A stretch of DNA of 64,000 nucleotides from Pseudovibrio sp. M1P-2-3 (GCF_031501865.1 NZ_JARRCW010000001.1:1125001-1189000), one strand, 5' to 3'; shown: positions 50,116 through 59,504, numbered from the stretch's first letter. The notes: generated from the letters alone by a model not told the origin. Translations and numbers: made by a program.

Positions 50116-50972
50116 ATCGAGTCCTCCGTTTTCCTAATCATAAACGTGGACCACTTCTTTGGGGGAGGCTCAGGTCGCAAGTCCAAAGCGGGGCGTAAAC
50201 CCTGGGATGCGGTCTTAATGTTCAAGGCGATCATCTTGTGTGCCCTGTATAACCTGTCAGATGATCAGGCTGAATATCAGCTGCGTGATCGCTTGTCATT
50301 CATCCGCTTTTTAGGGTTGGGACTAGAGGATCGTGTTCCCGACGCCAAAACCATTTGGATGTACCGGGAGCAGCTGGCTCAGGCGGGTGCCATCAAGGCG
50401 TTGTTCGATGATTTTGACAGCTACTTGAAAGGGCAAGGGTATCTGGCCATGGGCGGCCAGATTATTGATGCTTCAATCGTTCCAGTCCCAAAGCAGCGCA
50501 ACCTGCGGGAGGAAAACGCAACGATCAAGTCTGGAGAAACTCCCAAGGACTGGGCCGACAAAACCTCTAAGCTTCGCCAAAAAGATACGGATGCCCGCTG
50601 GACGAAAAAGCGAGGCCAAAACCATTTTGGCTACAAGAACCACATAAACATTGATCGTCGGCATAAGTTGGTGGGTCGGTACGAGGTAAGCGATGCAGCG
50701 CTGCATGATAGCCAAACTCTGGACGCGCTTCTGGATGAGAATAATACCTCTTCGCAAGTGTGGGCTGACAGCGCCTACCGCTCAGCTGAGGTTGAGCAAA
50801 AGCTGGCAGACAAAGGCTTGAAAAGCCAGATACACCGCAAAGGCAAGCGCAACAAGCCGCTGAACAAAAGGCAGCAGCAGGGCAATAATACCAACGGCAC
50901 CTGTTTTTGACTCGGGATGAGGATTCCCAAATCACTTGAATTGTGATTCAACATTGGGAAAGGAGATTCCCA

Positions 50973-51488
50973 ATGTCAGCGATCCCATTGCGCCGAGACT
51001 ATGATGCTTCTTCGTTACGAACTCTTGCTTGTCAAAGTAAGGATGTCAGGCAGAGCCGCCGCCTTCTTGCTCTTGCTGCTGTTTATGATGGGTTGTCGCG
51101 CTTGGAGGCGGCACGCATGGGCGGCATGGACCGCCAAACACTGCGAGACTGGGTGCATCGGTTTAACGCAGAAGGGCCGCACGGCCTGTACAATCGTAAG
51201 AGCCCGGGCCGTGTCCGGTGGTTAAATAAAGAGCAAATGGCTGAATTTGCAGATCTGGTTGAGGCTGGGCCTGATTTACAACAACACGGCGTAATTCGCT
51301 GGCGTCGGCGGGATCTGCAAGGTGTGATCGAGCAGAAGTTTGGGGTCAGCTATAGCGAAAGGGCTATTTCAAGCCTCCTCAGAGTTCTGGGATTTTCTCG
51401 GGTCAGCGTTCGGCCACAGCACCCGGCACAGGACGAGCAAGTTATGGAGACATATAAAAAAACTTCCATGCCCGGCTTAAAGAAATAA
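50973..51488 (+). CDS. IS630-family transposase, first frame, copy 3
   Basis: 171-residue HTH half, start ATG with AGGAG upstream. Has KSPGR like copy 2 and PGLKK like copy 1, so none of the three copies is simply ancestral to another. Intact. Confidence 0.85.
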   Translation: MSAIPLRRDYDASSLRTLACQSKDVRQSRRLLALAAVYDGLSRLEAARMGGMDRQTLRDWVHRFNAEGPHGLYNRKSPGRVRWLNKEQMAEFADLVEAGPDLQQHGVIRWRRRDLQGVIEQKFGVSYSERAISSLLRVLGFSRVSVRPQHPAQDEQVMETYKKTSMPGLKK

Positions 51489-52036
51489 AAGCGCGCTTGC
51501 CCTCACAAACATCCATGGAAATCTGGTGGCAGGACGAAGCCCGCATTGGTCAAAAAAACGGGCTCACCAGAAGGTGGGCAAAAAAAGGAACGAGACCACG
51601 GGCTCCCAGCGACGGGCGCTATCAATCAACTTATGTATTCGGGGCCATCTGCCCCGCCCACGGCAAAGGGGCAGCACTTGTTTTGCCCAAAGCCAATACC
51701 AATTCCATGCAGCTTCACCTTAAAGAAATCAGCCGAACCGTCGCCAAAGGGGCGCACGCAGTGGTCCTGATGGATCAAGCGGGTTGGCATACAACGGCAA
51801 AACTGAAGTTGCCTGATAATATAACCATCTTGCTGCTCCCACTCCGTTCCCCGGAGCTCAACCCGGTTGAAAATGTTTGGCAGTACTTACGGCAAAACTG
51901 GCTCTCTAACCGAACCTTTCAAGACTACCAGGAAATTGTCGATGCCGCCTGTTCCGCTTGGAATAAGCTTATTCAACAACCCCACACAATCACATCAATC
52001 GGTAGACGAAATTGGGCGCATACAGGTCAATTATAA
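51458..52036 (+). CDS. IS630-family transposase, second frame (DDE part), copy 3
   Basis: Catalytic frame, same layout as copy 1, entered by -1 shift at the A7 run. Distinguished by PLRSPELNP (others PPRSPELNP). DDE residues intact. Confidence 0.8.
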   Translation, partial: KNFHARLKEIKARLPSQTSMEIWWQDEARIGQKNGLTRRWAKKGTRPRAPSDGRYQSTYVFGAICPAHGKGAALVLPKANTNSMQLHLKEISRTVAKGAHAVVLMDQAGWHTTAKLKLPDNITILLLPLRSPELNPVENVWQYLRQNWLSNRTFQDYQEIVDAACSAWNKLIQQPHTITSIGRRNWAHTGQL

Positions 52037-52483
52037 GTGCCGTTGGTATAAAACCCGCTCATCGGTCAGAGTTCGTGTTGAGCATGTCTTTGGCGCTCAA
52101 AGCAATGACATGGGCGGGACACTGGTTCGATCCATCGGCTTGATCAGGGCCAAAGCCCATATTGGACTGAAAAACCTGAGCTATAACATGCGACGTCTGG
52201 TACAGCTTGAGCAAAATACTGCCTATTCTCGCGCTACATCGTAGGACCACGGCAGCAATAGCTGCCTGTTCCCTGAAGAAACATCCCGCCCCCCCCCGAA
52301 ACGGGAAGCTCAACGCGAATGGCCTGCCCTTGGAAAAGGCCGGGCACTCTTTAGTCTTGCAAAAATTCAAGAAAGACTGATTTTCAGAGGTGCCCAGAAG
52401 CCTATCCCACGAATAGGCTCTACTGGCTCAGAGCTGCATGGTGAGCGTGTGCTACACCTGACATTTCTATTGAAACTGATCCT

Positions 52484-52510
52484 ACTATACTCCGCTTCGT
52501 GGAGTATAGT
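52484..52510. other. Perfect inverted repeat (hairpin)
   Basis: 10-bp stem ACTATACTCC with complement, loop GCTTCGT. It lies 89 bases past the IS5 right end and just before the IS110 trace. It could be a small terminator or a recombination site stem; no U-tract follows. Confidence 0.55.
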
Positions 52511-52569
52511 TCTAGGGTAACAGCTTATTGAGCCGAGTGATCTTGTGCTCGGCAATTTGTGCGAGGACT

Positions 52570-52765
52570 CAGGTGGACAGTGAGCGATGGATTGGATACC
52601 CCCTTTACCGGCATCATGCGCCAGAATGGTGTCATGACCACTTATACTGGAGGCGTCCATGAGAGAGCTTTGCATCGTAATGATCTGGCCAAAAGCATTT
52701 TTCAGGTGCACGGTGCCGATAAGAGCGGAAAACAGCCACAAGGGTTGCCACCCGTAATGCCAAAA
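52570..52765 (+). pseudogene. IS110-family transposase N-terminal scrap
   Basis: Frame reads ALHRNDLAKSIFQVHGADKSGK, matching the start of IS110-family RuvC-like transposases (family form GIDLAKNxFQVHGxD with the first catalytic Asp). After KSGK the sequence leaves the family. Upstream sequence resembles the element's left noncoding end. Not functional. Confidence 0.6.
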
Positions 52766-53339
52766 CAGCTTGTAGTTACTTGGGCTTCTTACACATAGCT
52801 GCTGTTCGGTTATGGTTTCGAGGTATGTAAACAGGACCGAAACCCAGCGTGTATTTAGAGAGCATCGCGTTCATTTGCATTTACGCTTTTTACTCTAATT
52901 CGCTCTACGGCCTATATGATCAGCTTTATTGGTAAGCCGGCTGAAATTAAATAGGGTACAAAGTAGGGAACAAATTGGGGTAAGGAATTACGGTTTCACT
53001 CCTGCTCAATTAAAAGTGTAAGTACTAACTCTTTGAATTTAATATAAAAAATATTATATGAATGAAAATTAAGTATTTAGATTGGGCCCCTCCGTCCGCA
53101 CCAAATTTCCTTAATATCATTTTGCCTTTCCTGAATTATCAATAAATTAGGGTACATTTTTCGACTTTTCCCTGTTAGCCTCTCCTTGTTGGGCCTTCCC
53201 CATAGCTTTACTCTACTTCTATCGAGCTGGAAGCCTGATAAACTGAAGGGGAAGTCATACCAACGGCCTTCTTCACCCCATATTTTGCCAGTTGACCAAC
53301 CTTCGCCTTCAGCCCTTTGAGCATGGTTCATGCAGAAGG

Positions 53340-53490
53340 GGCACCAATTGGCACGGAAGAACATGAGCCGAGTTTTCTCGCCAATAAAAGTTACAAAGCT
53401 TATCTCGGTTTTGCCCAAACGCTGCAGCGGGAGCTCCGGTAATCTCTTACCTTTGATAATGGCAGCGCTTTTCTTGCGGCCGTAGTTTGA
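53340..53490 (+). pseudogene. Possible IS30-type transposase scrap
   Basis: One frame gives AQTLQRELR, a stop, then SLTFDNGSAF, similar to the IS30-family core (…LRKSLTFDNGSEF…). Very short and interrupted. Low confidence. Confidence 0.3.
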
Positions 53491-54052
53491 GAAGATGCGA
53501 ATGTACTATTGCATGGTCAGCATGCCGAACACAGCTAGGCCGAGAGCACATATTCAGAAGTGGTGTTGGGACTGTTGTGCGCATAGAGTTGGTATACAAC
53601 AAACACAACATCCGCGAAGCTGATCTGCTGGATGATGGGCAGGTTATCCGAAGTACGGGAAAGGCTAAGAGTACCATCTATTATTAAGAAAAATGGCATT
53701 GTGAATATGGCAAAGAATGTACCAATTCAGATCGGATCAAAATTCGACATCCAGAACATGATAGCCGAACCAATGCCGCTAGCATGTTTAACAGGATATA
53801 TGGAGTATGAGTTTACCTTTCATCGGCGAAGTCCTCTTAGAATCTCTATTAATTGGTGGAGGGGCAACGGTCCGTACTCGGCCTGCGGCCGGATGGTGTT
53901 GAGCCGAGCTGCATGAAGTTCAACAATTAAAGCCGCGGGAGGTGTCTTTGTGCCTTTCAACCCTATTAAAAGCTCTTTGATAAAATGAATGCCCTTGTAT
54001 AAGTGTCGAAGTGTAATTCTCCGACACTTGTGTGGAGCAACTCAAGAAGTCT
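53491..54052. other. Stretch without a supported gene
   Basis: Short plus-strand frames at 53487-53687 and 53632-53916 lack recognisable domains and good starts. Nothing else is seen. Confidence 0.4.
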
Positions 54053-54694
54053 CTAGTAACCGACAGTAAATGCCGAGCGCTTGAACTGTGCCTTCTGAGC
54101 TTCGTCTACCAATGCGACTGCAAAGTCTTCCATTGATATTTCTGAGTTTCCAGACTCATTGACCAAAAGAGTGTCCGTGCCAATTCTAAACTCTCCTAGG
54201 CGCGTTCCCGGTTGCAATAAAGCTGAAGGGCTTGCATAGGTCCAGTTGGCTTTTTCGTGTGCAGCGCAAATTTCAAATTGCGCGAAAGAGGCTCTTGCTG
54301 TTGGAACAACATTCTCGGGCAAAAAGTCTGGTTGTGACAGAACTGTATGAGGGCTGTCTTCAGATATACGAAGCCGTGCTGCTCCCCCGACGATGATCAC
54401 GCGAAGACCTGCTTGCGCTGATGCATCAAGAACTGTCTGCGTGAGAGCGACCAGCTCACCCTCACGACCACTTGGTGTGCGAAGGGAGCTAATGGCCAAA
54501 TCGTGACCAGACATGGCCTTAGCTACAGCTGCTGGATCATTGATGGCAACGATGACCCTTTTAACGGTCGCCTGCAACTTTGATAGACTGGCTTCGTCCC
54601 TGACCACAGCTGTGACTTCATGGCCTCGTTCGATGGCTTCGGTGATAACACGTGAACCGACACTGCCGGTTGCTCCAAGTACAATAATTTTCAT
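54053..54694 (-). CDS. NAD(P)-binding (NmrA/SDR-a-type) oxidoreductase
   Basis: 213-residue cytoplasmic Rossmann-fold protein. N-terminal dinucleotide motif IIVLGATGSVGSRVI is of the atypical-SDR GxxGxxG type, followed by TAVVRDEASL. It lacks a Tyr-x-x-x-Lys catalytic pair, as is usual in the YwnB/NmrA-like group that senses or binds NAD(P). AAAGGA lies upstream of the ATG. 11 bp separate it from the EamA gene, so the two are an operon. Likely role: redox-linked stress protein; substrate unknown. Confidence 0.85.
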   Translation of the reverse strand: MKIIVLGATGSVGSRVITEAIERGHEVTAVVRDEASLSKLQATVKRVIVAINDPAAVAKAMSGHDLAISSLRTPSGREGELVALTQTVLDASAQAGLRVIIVGGAARLRISEDSPHTVLSQPDFLPENVVPTARASFAQFEICAAHEKANWTYASPSALLQPGTRLGEFRIGTDTLLVNESGNSEISMEDFAVALVDEAQKAQFKRSAFTVGY

Positions 54695-54705
54695 GAAGGT
54701 TTCCT

Positions 54706-55596
54706 TTAGTTAGAGGTGTGGGGAGTGTGTATGTTGGAAATTATGGGGCGGAAGTGACCGGAGAACTGCCCGAGCAATACTGCAGCAAGGACGGTTCCAG
54801 CCCCTATAATCTGCCAGGTGGTTAGAGCTTGCTCTAGCATCACCCAGCCGATCAGGACTGCCGACAGGGGGCTCAGGAAACCGAGGGCAGATACAGCTCC
54901 CGGTTCGAGGCGTGCAATGCCCCTGAACCATAAAATGTAGGTAAGGGAAGCGCCAATAATACTGAGAAATGCGATCCCTGCGATGTTTTGGGAACTTAGA
55001 GAAGGCAAAGAAGGTTCAAGAAGAAGAGCAATGGGTACGAGTAGGAGGCCACCGGCAGTCAATTGCCACGCTGTAAAGGTGAGTAGAGGAACCGGCGGTT
55101 GCCACTTCCGAGTAAGCACAGTTCCCCCTGCCATTGAAATAGCTCCGGCAAGTCCTGCTGCTAATCCAATTGGATCAAGAGAAACGCTGCCGCCAAGTAC
55201 CAGTAAACCAACACCAATAACCCCCGTTATTGCCGCGATAACTGCTGTTGCCTTGATTGGGGTTCTGAGAGCAATTGAGGCGAGGAAGACGACTATGAGC
55301 GGTTGAACGGCACCTACAGTTGCCGCAATTCCACCGGGAAGGCGATAAGCTGCCACAAAAAGCAATGTCCAGAATAATGTAAAATTCAGTGCACCAAGGA
55401 CGAAGATGCGGCCCCACCAAACTCCGCTTGGGAGTTGACGAGCTAAAACGAGTAATAGTAGCCCGGCGGGCAACGCACGCAAGGCAGCCATGGTAATCGG
55501 GTAACCAGCAGGCAGATACTCACTTGTGACGTAATAAGTACTGCCCCATATGAGAGGGGCAAGGGCTGTAACAATTATATCTAACTGGCGTTTCAT
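54706..55596 (-). CDS. EamA/DMT-family metabolite exporter
   Basis: 297-residue inner-membrane protein with about ten hydrophobic segments forming two EamA repeats (LAPLIWGSTYYVTSEYLP and SLTYILWFRGIARLEPG). Members export amino acids, cofactors or toxins. The ATG at 55596 was chosen because GAGAGG precedes it; an in-frame TTG at 55608 is weaker. Transcribed with the NAD(P)-binding gene below it. Substrate not predictable. Confidence 0.88.
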   Translation of the reverse strand: MKRQLDIIVTALAPLIWGSTYYVTSEYLPAGYPITMAALRALPAGLLLLVLARQLPSGVWWGRIFVLGALNFTLFWTLLFVAAYRLPGGIAATVGAVQPLIVVFLASIALRTPIKATAVIAAITGVIGVGLLVLGGSVSLDPIGLAAGLAGAISMAGGTVLTRKWQPPVPLLTFTAWQLTAGGLLLVPIALLLEPSLPSLSSQNIAGIAFLSIIGASLTYILWFRGIARLEPGAVSALGFLSPLSAVLIGWVMLEQALTTWQIIGAGTVLAAVLLGQFSGHFRPIISNIHTPHTSN

Positions 55597-55676
55597 AGCG
55601 CCTCTCAACTTTTCTTCTTGTTAAAATATAGTAAGGTTAATTTGTGCATGGGTTCGTTGTTAGTGTTCTGGTTTGG

Positions 55677-55934
55677 TTACCGCCAACCGGAAAAACGCCT
55701 CAGCAAGGGCCTGCGAAAAACTCGGGACAGCAGAGGCATAATTGCAAATTCCATGAGTGGAACAATGATCGCCAAGGCGATGACGACGACCAGAAAAGGA
55801 CTCTTGGGGAAGAAGTTGGCCAAGAGTGGCGGAATAAAATATACGGGCGCCAGCAATCCAATAAATGCGAGAATGGACTTCCTATATCTATTGGGTCTTG
55901 TTTTTTTATGCGCGTAAGTTTTAGTCTGCACCAC
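55677..55934 (-). CDS. Small membrane protein, two predicted TM segments
   Basis: 85 residues with a basic N-terminus (MVQTKTYAHKKTRPNRYRK), a first hydrophobic segment ILAFIGLLAPVYFIPPLLA, a second LVVVIALAIIVPLMEFAIM, and a basic end. The GTG start at 55934 has AAGGA upstream. Conserved proteins of this shape, with the MPLLxRxxRR ending, accompany quinone or antibiotic-monooxygenase-type genes in proteobacteria; no function is assigned. Confidence 0.65.
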   Translation of the reverse strand: MVQTKTYAHKKTRPNRYRKSILAFIGLLAPVYFIPPLLANFFPKSPFLVVVIALAIIVPLMEFAIMPLLSRVFRRPLLRRFSGWR

Positions 55935-56052
55935 GTGTTCCTTGTATGAGGGAGGCTGCTGTTACCTATGACACTTCAGATGAATAGCATCGCTACATAG
56001 CCGCGCAGCGATGCTATTGGTCCGGGGAAGATTCCCTTGCTACCGAGGGGCG

Positions 56053-56673
56053 TTACGCAACGCTGGCGCGAACTTGGTGAACAAGAGTAGCCCAATCCAT
56101 GCCCAGTGCCCCATAAACAGCTCCTGCTTCTGGGCGTGCGTTATCTGCCAGAATCTCCACAATCAAACTGGAGGCATCTGCGACGGTGACGCCGTTCTGA
56201 GCCAGCCGCATCGTGCCGGTTTCCCGTTTGGTTTGGTTGAATGTGCCACAGGCATCCACGGCAACGTAGCTGTCAAAGCCTTCCTGTTTTGCAGCCATAG
56301 CAGGAAACGCGGCGCAGACTTCCAAGGAAACACCAGCAAAAATGAGCTTTTGACGGCCTGTTGCACGAATAGCCTCAACAACACGCGGGTCATCCCAAGC
56401 GTTAACACTTGTCCGGTCGATAAACTCTTGACCTGGCAATGCTTCTACCAGCTCTGGGAATGCAGGTCCCCACATTTCCTTTGCAGATGTTGTTGTTGTT
56501 ACAATCGGCAAATTGAGTGCTTTTGCAGCTTTTGCGAGGCCAACAACGTTGTGTTTCAGTTCAGCGATTGAATAATCGCGAATGCCGGTCATCAGGCTTA
56601 CCTGATGGTCAACCAGCACGAGAGCTGCGTTGTCGGCTGTAAGGCGATTTGGGTTTGTTGTGTTCTGGTTCAT
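56053..56673 (-). CDS. YcaC-like isochorismatase-family hydrolase
   Basis: 206-residue cysteine hydrolase. Nucleophile Cys in FAGVSLEVCAAFPA, catalytic Asp in LVLVDHQVSLM, and the basic residue in DRTSVNAWDDPRV, matching YcaC rather than true isochorismatases (Lys). Homologues act on unknown amide or imide substrates. It shares orientation with the pirin-like gene (44-bp gap), so they form an operon. A start at 56673 with GGAGAG upstream is clear. Confidence 0.9.
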   Translation of the reverse strand: MNQNTTNPNRLTADNAALVLVDHQVSLMTGIRDYSIAELKHNVVGLAKAAKALNLPIVTTTTSAKEMWGPAFPELVEALPGQEFIDRTSVNAWDDPRVVEAIRATGRQKLIFAGVSLEVCAAFPAMAAKQEGFDSYVAVDACGTFNQTKRETGTMRLAQNGVTVADASSLIVEILADNARPEAGAVYGALGMDWATLVHQVRASVA

Positions 56674-56717
56674 GAGTGTCTCTCCTCTTTTATAAAACTA
56701 TTGGTAGTTTGTTTTGG

Positions 56718-57605
56718 TTAGTCGGGGGGCGGTGCCAAGCCGAAGTGACCGGCTGCATAAGCAGCCTCCACACGCTCAAGCTCCTCGAGCGTGCTCATCA
56801 CAAAAGAACCTTTTTGGAAGAAGTTCTCGTGGAGTGGCATACCTTGAATGAGTACAAAGTGGCTCGCCGAGACTGCGTTAACAGCAAGTCTCAAACCCTC
56901 ATGGTTTGCATGATAGGCTATGGCGCACCCTTTACGGATGATGGAAGTTTGCTTGCCAAAGTGTGCGTTTACCTCGCCCTGCGCCACATATAGCCAGACT
57001 GAATGACCAGCCTCTATGTCATGGGTGAACTGGTGAGCTTCACTCACAGTCCCTTCCAAGATGGTGAGCGGCAATGACGGGGACATTAACCCTTTCGTGC
57101 CATTGCTTGTTCCTAGAACGAGGCGTACGCGATACCCGTTGCCTTCTAATATGGGCATCTGGGTTGCCTTGACGTGACGTGACGTTGGCGACTTCTGTTT
57201 CAGGTGTTTGGGCAAGTTGATAATAATTCGAAGAGCATGAACTTTTCCGGAAGGAGAAAGCTCTTCATTTAGGAGTGATCCACGACCTGCCTGAGTCCAG
57301 TAAAGATCTCCCGGTTGCAGTTCAACAATGGCACCTGCAGAGTTCTGAGCGCGATATTTGCCAGTGCTGTCTTCAAAAACAACAAGTACACTTAGTATCC
57401 CAGCCAGCGGATTGGTTGTGATTTTATTTTCAAAAATTGAGAAATTATCAACTTTTACCAATGGGTCCATAAGGCCGCTGAACTGCCTGTAATTGAAAGC
57501 CAGTACACTAAATCCATCCCCGATAACTTGCAGTTCGGCAGTTACCGGATCTGTTAGATCTCCCCAATCCAATGTTGACGGCAGTGCTGAATTACTGACT
57601 GTCAT
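56718..57605 (-). CDS. Pirin-like cupin protein lacking the usual metal-binding histidines
   Basis: 295 residues, bicupin of the pirin family, length as expected. The N-terminal cupin normally carries HPHRG and HSE motifs that bind Fe. Here the matching places read NPLAG and LNEE within TNPLAGILSVLVVFED and GDLYWTQAGRGSLLNEE, so the histidines are gone and only a Glu remains. C-terminal pirin domain is present (PLTILEGTVSEA…). It may be a metal-free paralogue; quercetinase activity is unlikely. Divergent from the LysR gene. Confidence 0.85.
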   Translation of the reverse strand: MTVSNSALPSTLDWGDLTDPVTAELQVIGDGFSVLAFNYRQFSGLMDPLVKVDNFSIFENKITTNPLAGILSVLVVFEDSTGKYRAQNSAGAIVELQPGDLYWTQAGRGSLLNEELSPSGKVHALRIIINLPKHLKQKSPTSRHVKATQMPILEGNGYRVRLVLGTSNGTKGLMSPSLPLTILEGTVSEAHQFTHDIEAGHSVWLYVAQGEVNAHFGKQTSIIRKGCAIAYHANHEGLRLAVNAVSASHFVLIQGMPLHENFFQKGSFVMSTLEELERVEAAYAAGHFGLAPPPD

Positions 57606-57726
57606 TGCTTCGCTCCTTGTTGCAAAGAGAGGTATAAACTTGGAGTTGAGCCATGAAAATATGCTTGCATCACAACTTATCGTTCTATATTTGAAACGAC
57701 GTACAATTACGTATGAAGGCGTATAA
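57606..57726. promoter_or_regulatory. Divergent promoter region of the LysR and pirin-like genes
   Basis: 121 bp between opposite starts, the typical site for LysR-type autoregulation and activation. It contains ACGTACAATTACGTAT with a short dyad (GTA-N4-TAC), a possible LysR-box (T-N11-A) candidate. Confidence 0.55.
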
Positions 57727-58635
57727 ATGGTTGACTTGAATGAATATTTCTACTTCGTACATGTTGTCGAACAAGGGGGGTTTACGGCAGCCGCCCGTCT
57801 TTTGGGAGTGCCAAAATCCAAACTAAGCCGTCATGTGCGGGGTCTGGAGGAGAGACTGGATGTGCGCTTAATCCAACGCACGTCCCGGCAGTTTGTTGTT
57901 ACTGAAATTGGGGAGGAGTTTTATCGATATGCTCGTTCAATGGTTAACGATATGGAGGCAGCCGAAACAGCAGTTGAAAAAAACAAAAGTGTGATTTCAG
58001 GGAATGTCCGTATGAGCTGTTGCGTTGGAATGGCTCAATTTACACTGTTTGATATCATCTCGGAGTTTCTTGTTTTCAACCCGCGAATTAAGGTGTCCCA
58101 GCATGTTTCAAACGATGCTGTTGATCTTATACAAAATGGTCTTGATATGGCCGTCAGGGCTCACTCAGGCCCACTACCGGACTCCAGTCTTGTTCAGCGC
58201 AAATTGGCATCCGCTCCTTGGCACCTGTTTGCAGCTCCAGCCTATTTGGAACGCTTTGGAACTCCTGAGACGCCGGAGGATTTGGAAAAGCACGCCGGTT
58301 TGAAATTTGGCTGGAACCCCATGCAGGGACTATGGTCCCTTCGTAACGACCAAAATGTAACCGCCGCTATTCCCTATGATTCCAGACTATGTAGTGAGGA
58401 TATGGCGACCTTGAGCGGAGCAGCTGTAGAGGGGGTGGGGATATTGGCGATGCCCGCGTATATTTGCCGTGAATATGTGCAAAAAGGTTACCTTCAAAGG
58501 ATACTTCCCAATTGGACAGCTGGAGATTCCCAAATTAGTCTGCTGATACCTTCTCGCCATGGCGTTCCCTCGCAAGTTCAGGTATTCTCGGAATACATCA
58601 TCAAGGAGCTTCCCCGTAAGATCTTGCCTTTCTGA
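57727..58635 (+). CDS. LysR-family transcriptional regulator
   Basis: 302 residues. N-terminal winged HTH (GGFTAAARLLGVPKSKLSRH) and an effector-binding domain of periplasmic-protein type (residues about 90-295; GNVRMSCCVGMAQF start, ending near EYIIKELPRK). The HTH carries PKSKLSRHV, common in the group that controls redox/quinone-responsive targets. Divergent from the pirin-like gene, so it likely controls that operon; the effector is unknown. The ATG at 57727 overlaps the edge of the short divergent region. Confidence 0.92.
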   Translation: MVDLNEYFYFVHVVEQGGFTAAARLLGVPKSKLSRHVRGLEERLDVRLIQRTSRQFVVTEIGEEFYRYARSMVNDMEAAETAVEKNKSVISGNVRMSCCVGMAQFTLFDIISEFLVFNPRIKVSQHVSNDAVDLIQNGLDMAVRAHSGPLPDSSLVQRKLASAPWHLFAAPAYLERFGTPETPEDLEKHAGLKFGWNPMQGLWSLRNDQNVTAAIPYDSRLCSEDMATLSGAAVEGVGILAMPAYICREYVQKGYLQRILPNWTAGDSQISLLIPSRHGVPSQVQVFSEYIIKELPRKILPF

Positions 58636-59504
58636 TAGAGATGGCGATACTTGTGGGAGCGTCCCGCCCCGAGTGAAGGTCGGGACGGGTTGGTTTCAAG
58701 TTTTCAAGCAAACTGGAAGTCAGTGTATGAGATAGAACGTAAGAGACGTCTTGTTCCCACATTGACTTTCAATAAGGTAGATTTGGAATACCGGTTACAA
58801 TTGGGGCTTGTTGTTGACCCTGGAGGAACTGCTAATTCCGACCATGATAACTGACTTGCCGCACCGTCCCTCCAGAAGGCCAGGTTTGCGGAATGCCTTC
58901 AGAGAATTCTCAACACGGTCACAGAGCTTGGTTTGGATGTTGCGGGCGCTGTCATTGAGAAAATCGTTTAAATCATGCGGGGGGCGCGGCGTTGAAATGC
59001 GGATTATGGATGCATAGCCACTTTTTGATGCCGGTGGCCGGGTGCCCCACTGATCAACATCATCGGGGTTCCGGTGTACAGCAGCGCCGGATAGCGGATC
59101 TTTTTGCCATCGCCCATCGCCCATCGCCCATCACCCATCACCATCGTGTAACTTGTTGGTTGGTAAGAACACATACATATAGCGCGGCAGCTGTTTGATG
59201 ATATCACCGCCGACAAAAAACAGTAAACAAGCGGAGAACCGATCAGGGGTGGAAACGGGTTCATAGGCATAACATCTCCACTCCCTTTGAACCAAACGAA
59301 GGCCTTTATAATCATCGTGGCTGGTAGTGGCATTCCAATGTTAAGTTGAGCGATGAGGCCGATTTTTTAATGACATTCAGCCAATAATACTGTTCCGGTG
59401 GGCTTGTTGGGTGGGTTTTGTCGCCCACAGGGCCAAATTAAAGACGGCGCCCTGCCAATCCTGCAGGCCTAGAGCTGGATTCAAGTAAGCCACCGCTCCA
59501 TAGG
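58636..59504. other. Non-coding or decayed stretch with a short tandem repeat
   Basis: No intact gene is seen. It holds a 7-base repeat (59107-59145). Frames on the minus strand show PGHRHQKVAMHP-type, low-confidence sequence without domain. Confidence 0.4.
59107..59145. repeat. Tandem 7-base repeat
   Basis: Five to six copies of CCATCGC/CCATCAC. Not a multiple of three, so changes in copy number would shift any frame across it. Confidence 0.85.

Larger units (their letters stand above)
48955..50172 (-). mobile_element. IS3-family element, complete
   Basis: 1218 bp. Inverted repeats TGAGCAGCCCCGTTTGAGTGG (right, 48955) and TGAGCCTCCCCCAAAGAAGTGG (left, reading in from 50172), each first 20 or so bases related. 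Two overlapping frames, orfA and orfB, on the minus strand. The high-coordinate side abuts a 5'-truncated IS5 copy; the low side does not carry IS5 sequence, so no target duplication is shared. Confidence 0.88.
50889..52048 (+). mobile_element. IS630-family element, copy 3
   Basis: Same element as copies 1 and 2. The target inside the IS5 transposase was GGCAATAAAACCC in the intact IS5 copy, so the insertion sits at a TA dinucleotide; TA-containing bases flank both ends. Confidence 0.92.
50173..52244 (+). pseudogene. IS5-family transposase, N-terminally truncated and interrupted
   Basis: Codes for RKSKAGRKPWDAVLMFKAII onward, identical in most positions to the intact copy. It is broken after KRQQQGN by IS630 copy 3 and resumes as KTRSSVRVRVEHVFGAQ to SRATS. 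The first 50 or so residues are missing. The Asp residues of the DDE set lie before the insertion and the Glu after it, so no active enzyme can be made. Confidence 0.9.
50173..52395 (+). mobile_element. IS5-family element, 5'-truncated copy split by IS630 copy 3
   Basis: Sequence from GGTCGCAAGTCCAAAG on matches the complete IS5 copy, is interrupted at 50889-52048, and ends in the inverted repeat ..TTTTCAGAGGTGCCC at 52395. The first part of the transposase gene is replaced by the IS3 element. Confidence 0.88.
52396..53060. other. Stretch of decayed mobile DNA with one hairpin
   Basis: No intact gene is seen. A perfect 10-bp hairpin, ACTATACTCC / GGAGTATAGT with a 7-nt loop, lies at 52484-52510. 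IS110-type coding traces follow (separate entry). The rest, to 53060, is AT-rich without features. Confidence 0.5.

Noticed and set aside
52367-52741. 124-residue minus-strand frame
   Set aside because: Runs from IS5 end into IS110-type sequence on the opposite strand; a chance frame.
53077-53418. 113-residue minus-strand frame with a CPFC-like motif (thioredoxin-like)
   Set aside because: No thioredoxin fold pattern around the motif; it lies opposite a probable IS30 scrap and starts at a weak TTG.
59004-59333. Minus-strand frame of 109 residues containing the GDGRWAM repeats
   Set aside because: The repeated segment is translated from a 7-base tandem repeat and no domain or start supports a gene.
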